Assembly: GCA_026391835.1 (NCBI GenBank)
Contig: JAPLDF010000011.1
Location: 1 to 62,697, forward strand
Source: Bacteroidota bacterium
GTDB lineage: Bacteria; Bacteroidota; Bacteroidia; Bacteroidales; FEN-979
DNA: 62,697 bases
Direction of reading: 5' to 3'
Below, piece by piece: positions 22,548 to 30,992 of this stretch. A model generated the notes under the pieces. The model ran no database searches. It was not told the origin of the DNA and saw nothing but the letters and a program-made list of their open reading frames with translations. How positions within the stretch are numbered: position 1 is the first letter of the stretch; the number at the start of each line of letters is the position of its first letter. A program made the position numbers and the translations under genes.

Positions 22548-24899
22548 ATGAACAGAATTCCACCTATCTCACTATTCTGGCTGGTTCTCCTGCTAACCTT
22601 CCCTTGCCTGGCCCAGAAAACTGCCAGGAAACAACCGGCATGCCTGCTGGATCCGGCCAAAGCCGTCAGGATTGACCAGGTTATTTCTGAGCACGGCACC
22701 AAACTGGCCGGGCCGTGGATCGTATACGCCAACCGGGGGGCGGATTTTGGAGAGAAGTTTTATGTCGTGGATGAAGACCTGACAAAATTCCTGGTCTATT
22801 CAGGGACCGGTGTAAACGGGCTGACGATTCAGAATGCGCATGAAGTTGGCTGGAAACCCAAGCAAAACTACCTGTTCCGTTTTTCTGCCGATTTCACCAG
22901 GGATGCACTGATACACAGAAAGTGCGTGGTGCTGAATTCAAGTGACCTGGTTGACAGTATTTGCAGCGGGCTTATCGATGAATCACGGATTCCTGTATAT
23001 CAGTCGCCGACCGACCTGGAACCAATAACGTTGTTACCTTTATACTCGATCTATTTTATTTACCAGAGTGAAAAAAACAGGTACCTGCTTGGAAAGGACT
23101 ATTCCTTTAATCCTTCTGCCCCGTTCAGTTCGCAGATTATCGGGTGGGTTGATGCAAAGAGGGTTTTTAACTATGACAACAGGCTCTGCTTTGAACCCAA
23201 TTTCCAGTCTGGTTCCGTCCAGAAACGCAGATGCGACACCTTGTTCGGGAATGCAAAAGTTTTTTCCACCAGCAGTGAGCTGGGCGTATTCCTGGCAAAC
23301 CGGAATGTCAGCATTGAACCTCTGTGGGAAGAACCGGATTATTTTTACCTGGCCCCGTCAATAGAAAAGGATTTAAAGAGTGGCCGTGCAACTCCGGGAT
23401 GGCTGAGAAATGCAATCGGCAAGGATAAATGCTGGCAGAGCAGTGATTGCTTTCGCACCTCATTTACAAATGAGAGAAGATCATCCGAGTTCTTCCGGTT
23501 TCCTTTTCTGGCGATAGACAGGAGCGACAGGAAAATATTTATGGTCGCCGCAGCCGGGAAGTACCTCAGGAGCAGCAAAAGTATCTGCGACTCCCTTCAT
23601 AAAAACAAGAAAAGACTCAAGGTTTTCTTTATTCTTCCCGATTCCCTTCCCAATACCTATGCTGTTTTCTTCCTCAACCAGCTGCACTCGAAATACACCG
23701 CCTTCACAAAAAGATACAATGCCAGTTATTTCCCCGGGCCGCCAGGCCGGCTATCGCTGGCCGACAGGGCCGCCGGTCCGGCTGAAACATACAACATGCT
23801 GCTCGACAGCCTGATCGGTCATAAACCCGGCTCCCTTCTCCCCGGCAATCAAAATTGTTTCGCCAGGTTGAACCAGGTTCTGGATAAAGAGCCATTCAAC
23901 CCGCAGGAGACGAACCTCATCGTGGTGATCAACACCAATAAAACGCCATTCATTCAAAATGAGATGAATGCACATATTTCCGCCAAACTCTCTGAAAAAA
24001 ACTGTTACCTGCTGGCCTTTGATTTGTCCGACAATCCCTCTTTCATTTCAACTGTTGATGAAATTATCCGGAATGCCATCGGTGCATTTAACAAAACCCA
24101 TGGGCTTGGTCCGGTCCCCATCAGATGGGAACAGTCCGGAAAATGCAGCGTGATGACGAATTACCTGCTGGCGGCAACCATGTCGATCGACACAGCCGGG
24201 TTGAAGGGACCTCAAATCCTGGATTATATACAAGATTCATACGATCCGGTTATTTCAACAATTTCGCGGGTGATCAGTGCCGAGTGCAATTCCCGGACAG
24301 ATACCGCCGGGCTTACGCCGAATGAAACAGCGTTCAGGCTGGGATTGGAAAAGATATTGCCGGATTGCCGAAGGAATATCAGTTCGGTCAGGATATTGCA
24401 AAAGGGCTATACCCGGATGCAGTATCAGAATTCAACCAATTCCAGGGACAACATATGGCAGGCCGAAGTATTGATGACCGAGGGGGAACTGGTTGATATG
24501 ACCAGCACCATCGACGGTTTGACGATAGATTTATCTTCCACGAATGTGTGCAACGGGATCTGCGATCTATGGCAAACCCTCATCAAACGGTTTATCGGGG
24601 AAAACATGATTCTTGACAATTCTTTTCTGGATTATACCATACCACAGCTCCTTGACAGGATCATCGGTGCCAGTTTCGGCTATTCCTCTTCCGACAGAAT
24701 AAAAAACTTCAATATCAGGCAGATTTGCGAATGCCAGGATGAGGTAAACGGTCCTGCCGTTGAATATAAAAACATGCTGCATGAAAAAAATCAAACGTTA
24801 AAAGCAATTCTTCATCAAAAAGCCTTTGTCATCGAAAGAGAGGCCGGGGCGTCGTCAGATGTGAAATATTTCTGGGTTCCTGTTTCATCGTTACCATAA
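22548..24899 (+). CDS. Secreted vWA-like protein resembling TssR/PpkA extracytoplasmic regions (operon gene 4)
   Basis: 783 aa. Signal peptide ends near FPCLAQ. Residues about 35-250 look like paired SH3-like strands: PWIVYANRGADFGEKFYVVD, LFRFSADFTRDALIHRKC, and the GWVDAKRVFNYDNRLCFEPN element (about residue 200), which recalls the region before the vWA domain in TssR- and PpkA-type proteins of type VI secretion systems. A vWA-like fold may follow (KVFFILPDSLPNTYAVFFLN, then ETNLIVVINTNKTPFIQNE), but the metal site D-x-S-x-S is degenerate (only PDSLP). The final 250 residues are unrecognised and cysteine-rich. Predicted periplasmic or surface protein; no other T6SS gene is present in the window, so a T6SS role is not implied. 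Confidence 0.6.
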   Translation: MNRIPPISLFWLVLLLTFPCLAQKTARKQPACLLDPAKAVRIDQVISEHGTKLAGPWIVYANRGADFGEKFYVVDEDLTKFLVYSGTGVNGLTIQNAHEVGWKPKQNYLFRFSADFTRDALIHRKCVVLNSSDLVDSICSGLIDESRIPVYQSPTDLEPITLLPLYSIYFIYQSEKNRYLLGKDYSFNPSAPFSSQIIGWVDAKRVFNYDNRLCFEPNFQSGSVQKRRCDTLFGNAKVFSTSSELGVFLANRNVSIEPLWEEPDYFYLAPSIEKDLKSGRATPGWLRNAIGKDKCWQSSDCFRTSFTNERRSSEFFRFPFLAIDRSDRKIFMVAAAGKYLRSSKSICDSLHKNKKRLKVFFILPDSLPNTYAVFFLNQLHSKYTAFTKRYNASYFPGPPGRLSLADRAAGPAETYNMLLDSLIGHKPGSLLPGNQNCFARLNQVLDKEPFNPQETNLIVVINTNKTPFIQNEMNAHISAKLSEKNCYLLAFDLSDNPSFISTVDEIIRNAIGAFNKTHGLGPVPIRWEQSGKCSVMTNYLLAATMSIDTAGLKGPQILDYIQDSYDPVISTISRVISAECNSRTDTAGLTPNETAFRLGLEKILPDCRRNISSVRILQKGYTRMQYQNSTNSRDNIWQAEVLMTEGELVDMTSTIDGLTIDLSSTNVCNGICDLWQTLIKRFIGENMILDNSFLDYTIPQLLDRIIGASFGYSSSDRIKNFNIRQICECQDEVNGPAVEYKNMLHEKNQTLKAILHQKAFVIEREAGASSDVKYFWVPVSSLP

Positions 24900-24915
24900 T
24901 TGCCAATTAAAATCA

Positions 24916-25722
24916 ATGAATATATTTGAAATAGCGCAGTTCACATGTTCCTACCAGGAGGAGGGTCGTGCAGTTTTATTCATTGACCGGCTGAATATTC
25001 CTGCCGGGAAACTGACCGTCATCCTGGGCCAGTCGGGAAGCGGGAAATCAACCCTGATTGAAGCACTTGGGCTGATGAACAACACCATCCGGGGCGGGAC
25101 AGCCAGGTACAACTCGCCAACCGGTCCGGTTGACCTGCCCCGGGTGTGGCAAAAATACAAGGAGTTGGCCAGGATCAGGAAAGAGTGTTTCTCCTTTATC
25201 TTCCAGGATGATTACCTGATGCCGCACTATACCTGCAGTGAAAATATGCTGATCGCCAGGCTGATACAGGGGAAGATCGAATCGGAAAGGGTTTCGGATA
25301 TTTTAACTGAACCGATGGATGTGCTCCATCTTTCAGGAAGCGGCATCAAAACAAAATTCCCGTATGAGGTTGCCGGCGGGCAAAGACAACGATTGTCTTT
25401 CACACGGGCTGTGTTGAAAAATTATAACGTCCTGTTCGGGGATGAACCAACCGGTAACCTGGACCCTAAAAATTCGCTTGATTTGTTCGAGTTCATCAGG
25501 AAAAAAATTAAAGATGATCATAGTTCGGCAGTGATCGTATCCCACAACATCGAACTCTCCGTTGAAAAGGCCGATAATATTATTGTCTTAACCCGGCAGG
25601 AAACTGAAACGCCCGCCTTGTTCATCATGAAACCTGAACATTTTTTTACCCGGGAGAACTATGGCTGGGTCAACTATACCAGTCCCCATGACCTGGTAAA
25701 TTATATACATTCAATCATTTAA
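24916..25722 (+). CDS. ABC transporter ATPase, LolD/FtsE/MacB class (operon gene 5)
   Basis: 268 aa. Walker A GQSGSGKST (38-46), Q-loop FIFQDDYLMPHYT, a signature VAGGQRQRLSFTRA that departs from LSGGQ in its first two residues, Walker B NVLFGDEPTGNLD and H-loop IVSHN. This set, especially DEPTGNLD, is typical of the LolD/FtsE/MacB group, which couple ATP use to mechanical movement of FtsX-type permeases rather than import. The following gene encodes such a permease. A 40-residue C-terminal extension (MKPEHFFTRENYGWVNYTSP) is not part of the core. Cytosolic, membrane associated. Confidence 0.88.
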   Translation: MNIFEIAQFTCSYQEEGRAVLFIDRLNIPAGKLTVILGQSGSGKSTLIEALGLMNNTIRGGTARYNSPTGPVDLPRVWQKYKELARIRKECFSFIFQDDYLMPHYTCSENMLIARLIQGKIESERVSDILTEPMDVLHLSGSGIKTKFPYEVAGGQRQRLSFTRAVLKNYNVLFGDEPTGNLDPKNSLDLFEFIRKKIKDDHSSAVIVSHNIELSVEKADNIIVLTRQETETPALFIMKPEHFFTRENYGWVNYTSPHDLVNYIHSII

Positions 25723-25761
25723 GTGTGTAATGTTGTTGTTTGAGCAAACCGGTTGCATGAA

Positions 25762-27303
25762 ATGAAGAGATATTTGTCATTTAACGCTGTTGTACGGAAA
25801 AACGAATTTAAAGCAATTGCCGGTCGAAGATACCGGACGATCGCCTATTTAACGGGTATGTTATCCGTAACTTTTTTATGCATCGGTTTTTCATACCAGG
25901 CCCTTGAATATCAAAGGAAATTGGCGGACAACCCATTCTCGAACTGGATCAACATCGAAGTTACCAGGAGTGTCCAGGACTCCTCGCTGAATTTACTTTC
26001 AGATCTGCGCGATCCGGCATTAAAAAACCGGTTCCTGGTTAAAAACATCTACCTGTCAAAAGGGTTCGGAGCTTCTTTTCTCGACCGGAACGGGGTTTCG
26101 TCAGCCCTGCCATTGCCAAAAGCCAGGACCATTGACCCCCGGAGCCCGATCATCGCCGACCTGCTGGAGCCGGATAACTTCAGTAGTTCCGGTCCACCTG
26201 GCAACGTGTTTCAAAGAGATCCGTTCGGGATGGTTGTTACTGATAATTTTTTAAAAAAGACCGGATTTCACCGCGACTCGGTCAAATACCTGTCGTACGG
26301 CCTGTATAGCGATAATTACATACCGGTCCGTCTACTGGGGGTTGCCAGGGAGTTGCCCGATCATGCGGATGTGTTGTGTACCGACATGTTTTACATCATG
26401 AAATCATATTGTTATCCCGGGGACAAATCATATTCAAAACTATTCATTGAAACAACAGAAAAAAAGGAGGCAGAACTGTTCATCAGCATATTGCAAAAGG
26501 AATTCCAGGTGGCTCCCGACTCGGTGGTGCATGATGTCCAGGAAGGTATTACGGTCCTGTTCTTCTCAAATGAAAAAATCGGGACCAGGCAGATTTTCCG
26601 GGACCGGCTGGGCAATTTATACCATCTCGACGGTCTCAGGAAATATCATTTCGGGCAATATACGCAACTTGTAAAAGACACTTCCGGTGCTATGCGGGAT
26701 CACTGGTTGGAAATGAAAAGGAATTTTAATTTCGATTACCTGGCTGTTGAATTCAACCGGCTTGACAAACTAAAGGAATTCTCTGATTATATTAAGAAAA
26801 GGTACCGGGTTTCGATCAACCTGGAAACGGTGGAACAGCGCGAGAATTTCCTTTTTTCTTTAAATATGTCATTTGGCGCAATCATCCTGGTTTTGATGAT
26901 TGCGGGTTTGTCGGTATTGATATTCCTCTCAAATTCATTGCGGAACCACCTTGACAAAGTGAAAAGGAATTTGGGAAATTTCATGGCATTTGGGGCAAAC
27001 CGGAACATCATCATCGGGATCTATACGATCGTGGTACTGAAAATCCTGCTGATTTCAATGATCATTGCCTCGGCCCTTGCCTGGATTACAGGGGAATGGT
27101 TTGGCAAATATATTTTGAAGAGGGTGTTGATCCTGGGAGAAGGCCAGGACTTTTTTTCACTTTTTAATTTATGGTTTTTAATTTTCAGTGTTGCAATTAT
27201 TGTGGCTGCCGTGTGTAAAACACTTGTTACAGTGAGGATGCTGGTGTTCAAATCGCCCGGCGACCTGATCTATGAAAGGGAAAAACAGAAATTAACCAGG
27301 TAA
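25762..27303 (+). CDS. FtsX/MacB-like ABC permease (operon gene 6)
   Basis: 513 aa from ATG 25762 (an in-frame TTG at 25753 would add three residues). Topology as in FtsX/MacB: one N-terminal membrane segment (IAYLTGMLSVTFLCIGFSYQ, about residues 28-48), a periplasmic domain of about 300 residues, then three C-terminal segments (GAIILVLMIAGLSVLIFLSN, ILLISMIIASALAWITG, LWFLIFSVAIIVAAV). The cytosolic loop after the second (RNLGNFMAFGANRNIIIGIY) is the typical coupling helix region with the ATPase. Together with gene 5 it forms a type VII ABC pair, likely passing mechanical signals to or from periplasmic partners encoded beside it. Confidence 0.83.
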   Translation: MKRYLSFNAVVRKNEFKAIAGRRYRTIAYLTGMLSVTFLCIGFSYQALEYQRKLADNPFSNWINIEVTRSVQDSSLNLLSDLRDPALKNRFLVKNIYLSKGFGASFLDRNGVSSALPLPKARTIDPRSPIIADLLEPDNFSSSGPPGNVFQRDPFGMVVTDNFLKKTGFHRDSVKYLSYGLYSDNYIPVRLLGVARELPDHADVLCTDMFYIMKSYCYPGDKSYSKLFIETTEKKEAELFISILQKEFQVAPDSVVHDVQEGITVLFFSNEKIGTRQIFRDRLGNLYHLDGLRKYHFGQYTQLVKDTSGAMRDHWLEMKRNFNFDYLAVEFNRLDKLKEFSDYIKKRYRVSINLETVEQRENFLFSLNMSFGAIILVLMIAGLSVLIFLSNSLRNHLDKVKRNLGNFMAFGANRNIIIGIYTIVVLKILLISMIIASALAWITGEWFGKYILKRVLILGEGQDFFSLFNLWFLIFSVAIIVAAVCKTLVTVRMLVFKSPGDLIYEREKQKLTR

Positions 27304-27314
27304 ACAAAACAGCT

Positions 27315-29372
27315 ATGAATCGGATCCTTCAAATGTTCCCATGGTACGCACCGGGTTCCGGAACCCTGTACAAGTGGTTGTACACCCGGAAACACCCGGT
27401 GAGGGGCACCAACTTTCAATCGCCGGGATTGTTCGAAACTGCGGGTTTTGGCACCGATGCTTTCCTGTTTTCTATGGCACTGCTGCTGGAAATTACAGGT
27501 CTTACGGCGTTTTATGCTTTCTTCGACAGCATCCTGTTTGCAGCGCTGTTTTTCGTCCTGGATTTCATTTTTGCCATCGGATCCCATTGGAACAGGGGGC
27601 GCCAGGCAGAGCTTAACAACCAGCTGGCACTGGTACATGACTTCGTTTTCGGGGAGGCAAATGACCTGGACGGTCATGGTCAGCTGAAGCCGATCGCAGC
27701 AAGGATACAATGGAGAAGACGCACCATTGCCCGGTTTAAAACCTATTCTGTCATTTTCTATTTGCTCATTTGCGGGATAGCTGCCTTTAAGGTGGCTGGC
27801 TTTGTCAATGGATGGATCGAGAGCGGCAATGACTTTGGCACCATCCCGATCCTGATCGCCGTGACCTATGCACTGGTTGCATTTATCCATATCTATGCCA
27901 CCGGGTACTTTTTTGCCGAACTCAATGTGCGGCGCCTGGCCAGGGCAGAAGCAAGGAATCACGACCTGACAAGGCACTTTTCAACCGATATGTTCAATCC
28001 CTATGCTGACATCAATATTCCGCTATCCAACGGGCAGGAATTTACCTGTCCCGATCCTCCTGTGAATGGCCCGCCGGTCATGCCAAGAATGCATATTCAT
28101 TGCAACAACCACTGGCTTCAATATAATACCCTGTCAACATTTGGTGTGCTGACGGATGGCGACATCCGCCAGATAAGGGCAAATATTACCGATGCCAACG
28201 GGGCTGTTCTTACCGCTAAAAGAGATGCTTTTCTGAAGTACGCCCTGTATCATCAACTAACGTCGATCCTGGCCAATGTCCCGGTGTATAATGCAACGCC
28301 GCCGCCAAACAGCCCGGATCCGCCTGCCGTTCCTGTATTCCCGTTGCCTTATGTTCACCCGCTGGAGAATGATGATGATTCGTACCCATGGTTTTCTCCC
28401 AGCCTGGAAACAAAAAGAAAATGGCTTTTTACCAGGAAAGAACCTTACCAGGCCGGAACTTTCCAGGCCCCGGGTTTTTTTGGCACGGCCAATTTCCAGG
28501 CCGATACGTTTCTTTTTTCATTTGCTCTCTTATTGGAGATCGTTGGACTCATGGCCTTTTACCTGTTTTTTGGCAACATTTTATTTGCCGCCCTCTTTTT
28601 TCTCCTGGATTTTATTTTTGCCATAGGTTCACACTGGAACAAAGGAAGATGGACGATGCTGAAGAACCAGTTGTCGGTGCTTAGCCCGGCCTGTGCGCCT
28701 TTTTTTGAATTTGGCGAACCCCGCGATTACGATGCGCACAACAATGTGATCCCCTGCCCGGCCAGGATCAGCTGGAGGAGAAAGACCATAATGGGGTTTA
28801 AAGTATTTGCCGGAATCTTCTATTTCCTGATATGTGCAATTGCTGCATTTAAGGCTTACGGATTTATTGAAGGCTGGACACAATCGGGAGAACCGTTCGG
28901 GGTAATTCCCCTGTTAATTGCAACAACATATGCGCTGGTTGCATTCATCCATGTGTATGCAACAGGATATTTCTTTGCCGAAGTTTATTATAGATATTGC
29001 TGTAAAAAAGAGAGGCGGGAACATATGCTGACCCACAGGTATACAATTCCCGGGCCGCCTTTTTATTTACCTGCTGAGATAATGCTACCCGACGGGCTGG
29101 CAATAAATGGCACCATTTCGCACCAGGGGCATTATTTAGCCGACAATACGCTGTATACCTTTGGTTTAATTGAAGACAATCATATCCGTAACTTTTGTCT
29201 TGCTTTGCCCGGGACACCCCTGTTGCGGGAGTATTTCCTGAAGTATGCCCTGCATCACCAGATCGTAAATGTCATGAGTTTGTCACCGGTCGACGGGCCG
29301 CCGACTTGCTTCGGTGCTGTCCCTGGGCCAAAGCCATTGCAGCAGAGGGAACAAATTGTTTTAACCAAATAG
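27315..29372 (+). CDS. Internally duplicated polytopic membrane protein, unknown family (operon gene 7)
   Basis: 685 aa made of two similar halves offset by about 348 residues. Each half starts with a W-L-Y/F-T-R-K element (residues about 21-26 and 369-374) and continues with near-identical membrane segments: FLFSMALLLEITGLTAFYAF versus FLFSFALLLEIVGLMAFYLF; LFAALFFVLDFIFAIGSHWN versus LFAALFFLLDFIFAIGSHWN; later FYLLICGIAAFKVAGFVNGW versus FYFLICAIAAFKAYGFIEGW; and ALVAFIHIYATGYFFAE versus ALVAFIHVYATGYFFAE. So there are about four helices per half, eight in total, each half ending in a soluble domain of about 120 residues. No signal peptide. I do not recognise the family. Confidence 0.8.
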   Translation: MNRILQMFPWYAPGSGTLYKWLYTRKHPVRGTNFQSPGLFETAGFGTDAFLFSMALLLEITGLTAFYAFFDSILFAALFFVLDFIFAIGSHWNRGRQAELNNQLALVHDFVFGEANDLDGHGQLKPIAARIQWRRRTIARFKTYSVIFYLLICGIAAFKVAGFVNGWIESGNDFGTIPILIAVTYALVAFIHIYATGYFFAELNVRRLARAEARNHDLTRHFSTDMFNPYADINIPLSNGQEFTCPDPPVNGPPVMPRMHIHCNNHWLQYNTLSTFGVLTDGDIRQIRANITDANGAVLTAKRDAFLKYALYHQLTSILANVPVYNATPPPNSPDPPAVPVFPLPYVHPLENDDDSYPWFSPSLETKRKWLFTRKEPYQAGTFQAPGFFGTANFQADTFLFSFALLLEIVGLMAFYLFFGNILFAALFFLLDFIFAIGSHWNKGRWTMLKNQLSVLSPACAPFFEFGEPRDYDAHNNVIPCPARISWRRKTIMGFKVFAGIFYFLICAIAAFKAYGFIEGWTQSGEPFGVIPLLIATTYALVAFIHVYATGYFFAEVYYRYCCKKERREHMLTHRYTIPGPPFYLPAEIMLPDGLAINGTISHQGHYLADNTLYTFGLIEDNHIRNFCLALPGTPLLREYFLKYALHHQIVNVMSLSPVDGPPTCFGAVPGPKPLQQREQIVLTK

Positions 29373-29383
29373 CCGATATCGTT

Positions 29384-30982
29384 ATGAATGTCTTCAAAAT
29401 GAATCGCCGGTCAATTCTTGCCAGGACTTTATGGCTATTGTTGTTTGTTGCGTTGGGATGCTCGCAGCGGAGTTGCAGTTGTAAAAGAGTGGAACCCATA
29501 AGGCAGGAGATTGTCATTGCAGACAGGATTGGTGAAAAAACAAAAGACAAATACCCCGCAGCGTTTGTTGAGATGCTTTTCATCAAGGATGCCGACACGC
29601 TGCCACCGGGGTTTAAGCCGGTTGTTCTGCTGAAAAGGCTGGATACCGGCAAGGAGATAAGCAATGTGCAAAATACCGGGCTGAATGGATGGCAAAGTTT
29701 TATACGGAACATCTTCCCGCTTTCGCCCGACAATTACGACCCGGACCTTGACAGAAGGTTTTTAACCAATGAACCCGGGAAAGAACTTACCGCAAAATCA
29801 CCGGTGTCAGATTCATTGAAGATCGTATTGCTCAATAAATACCTGTTAAAAGAACTCCAGGAGCCGGGAAAATGCAAATTGTTTTTTTACAGCGCCAATG
29901 CCAGCAACAAATATTACCGCTGCATCATAGATATCTCCGATACTGCGGTCAAAGTTCCGCCTGGTGCCGCTCATCAAAAACCACCGGTTAAAAAAACCGG
30001 GAAAGGTTTTGGTTGTGCAGGTGCCGAACCCATTTCAGGAAAAACGCGGGACGTGAGAAAAGCGCTTGACACCGTTTTCCAGGTAATCAATAACATTGAT
30101 TCCATCAATTTCCTGATCGCAAAAACTGCTGATTCGGTCTTGCAGAATAAAAGCGGCTGTTCGGTCAGGGACCACAATTTAAAATACATCATTGTTTATG
30201 AACCTCCCGCCAAAGGGAACGACACCAGCATTAACTTCATCAACGCGCGGGTGGCAGACACCATTCGCAATACTGTTTCTAAAAAACCGATCGGGCCATT
30301 GCTGACCAATGTCACCGCAGATTCAATTAAACCCGGATGCAAATTCATCCTGCAACCTTCGACGGCGAGAATAAAATTCGGCAACGGGACCATTGGCAAT
30401 ACAACCAGCCAGCCCCTGGTCACATACCCCGGTTCGGCTGACAGCATTGTATGGGAATTGTCAAAGTGTTCGCCAGGACTGACTGTCAGTATGCCGGGGA
30501 ACAAAGTACATGGAACCGGGGAGATCCCCTCTTTTGAAGTAACAAGGGGTCAAAAACTAAAGAAGGGTACCGTTTCCTTTAAGGTGATCGTGTATAAGAG
30601 CGGTTGTGTGCCGGCACGCATGCAGGCCGGTACTGGTTTTGTTTATCAGTTTTCACTGGATACTGCTTTTTCCGCGCCTTGCTCAAAAAGCGATACAGCG
30701 GTGATCAACCAGCTTCGCAGGCAAATTATCAATGATTTCAGGGATTTGCTGTTTATGTACGCGAATACTGAATCTGCAAGGGAACAGGATTTTTTCAGAA
30801 ATTCCGCAATGAACAAGATCCGTGAAATTCCCGATGTGAAAGTTGAAATAATCCCGCAGACGGATATTTTCGAGTTGTTTAAAGCTGCTGCACCGGCGGA
30901 AGAGGAGTGGTTGTTCACGCCATTGCTGGATAAGCGAAAGTGCTTAATTGTCGGGGTAACCATCAGGCGTAAAAAAACATAA
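29384..30982 (+). CDS. Predicted lipoprotein of unknown family (operon gene 8)
   Basis: 532 aa from ATG 29384, 11 bases after the previous stop (a second ATG at 29399 is also possible). The N-terminus RRSILARTLWLLLFVALGC has a lipobox-like ending, and several further cysteines follow at once (SQRSCSC). The open frame reaches back to 29195 but that part overlaps gene 7 and has no signal peptide. The mature protein has a proline/threonine-rich first half, a middle beta-rich stretch (ARIKFGNGTIGNTTSQPLVT, KKGTVSFKVIVYKSGC) and a helical C-terminal part (LRRQIINDFRDLLFMYANTE). I see no known domain. Its place between the membrane protein and the TIR gene suggests an envelope-attached partner of the assembly. 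Confidence 0.7.
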   Translation: MNVFKMNRRSILARTLWLLLFVALGCSQRSCSCKRVEPIRQEIVIADRIGEKTKDKYPAAFVEMLFIKDADTLPPGFKPVVLLKRLDTGKEISNVQNTGLNGWQSFIRNIFPLSPDNYDPDLDRRFLTNEPGKELTAKSPVSDSLKIVLLNKYLLKELQEPGKCKLFFYSANASNKYYRCIIDISDTAVKVPPGAAHQKPPVKKTGKGFGCAGAEPISGKTRDVRKALDTVFQVINNIDSINFLIAKTADSVLQNKSGCSVRDHNLKYIIVYEPPAKGNDTSINFINARVADTIRNTVSKKPIGPLLTNVTADSIKPGCKFILQPSTARIKFGNGTIGNTTSQPLVTYPGSADSIVWELSKCSPGLTVSMPGNKVHGTGEIPSFEVTRGQKLKKGTVSFKVIVYKSGCVPARMQAGTGFVYQFSLDTAFSAPCSKSDTAVINQLRRQIINDFRDLLFMYANTESAREQDFFRNSAMNKIREIPDVKVEIIPQTDIFELFKAAAPAEEEWLFTPLLDKRKCLIVGVTIRRKKT

Positions 30983-30992
30983 ATTTCTAACC

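Noticed and set aside
22548-24899. Full type VI secretion interpretation from the TssR-like region
   Set aside because: No sheath, tube, baseplate or membrane-complex genes are in the window.
27270-27977. 235-codon minus-strand frame
   Set aside because: Antisense to the duplicated membrane protein, whose own repeat structure confirms the plus strand.
29195-29383. Upstream extension of the lipoprotein gene
   Set aside because: Overlaps gene 7 and would hide the lipoprotein signal peptide that begins at 29384.
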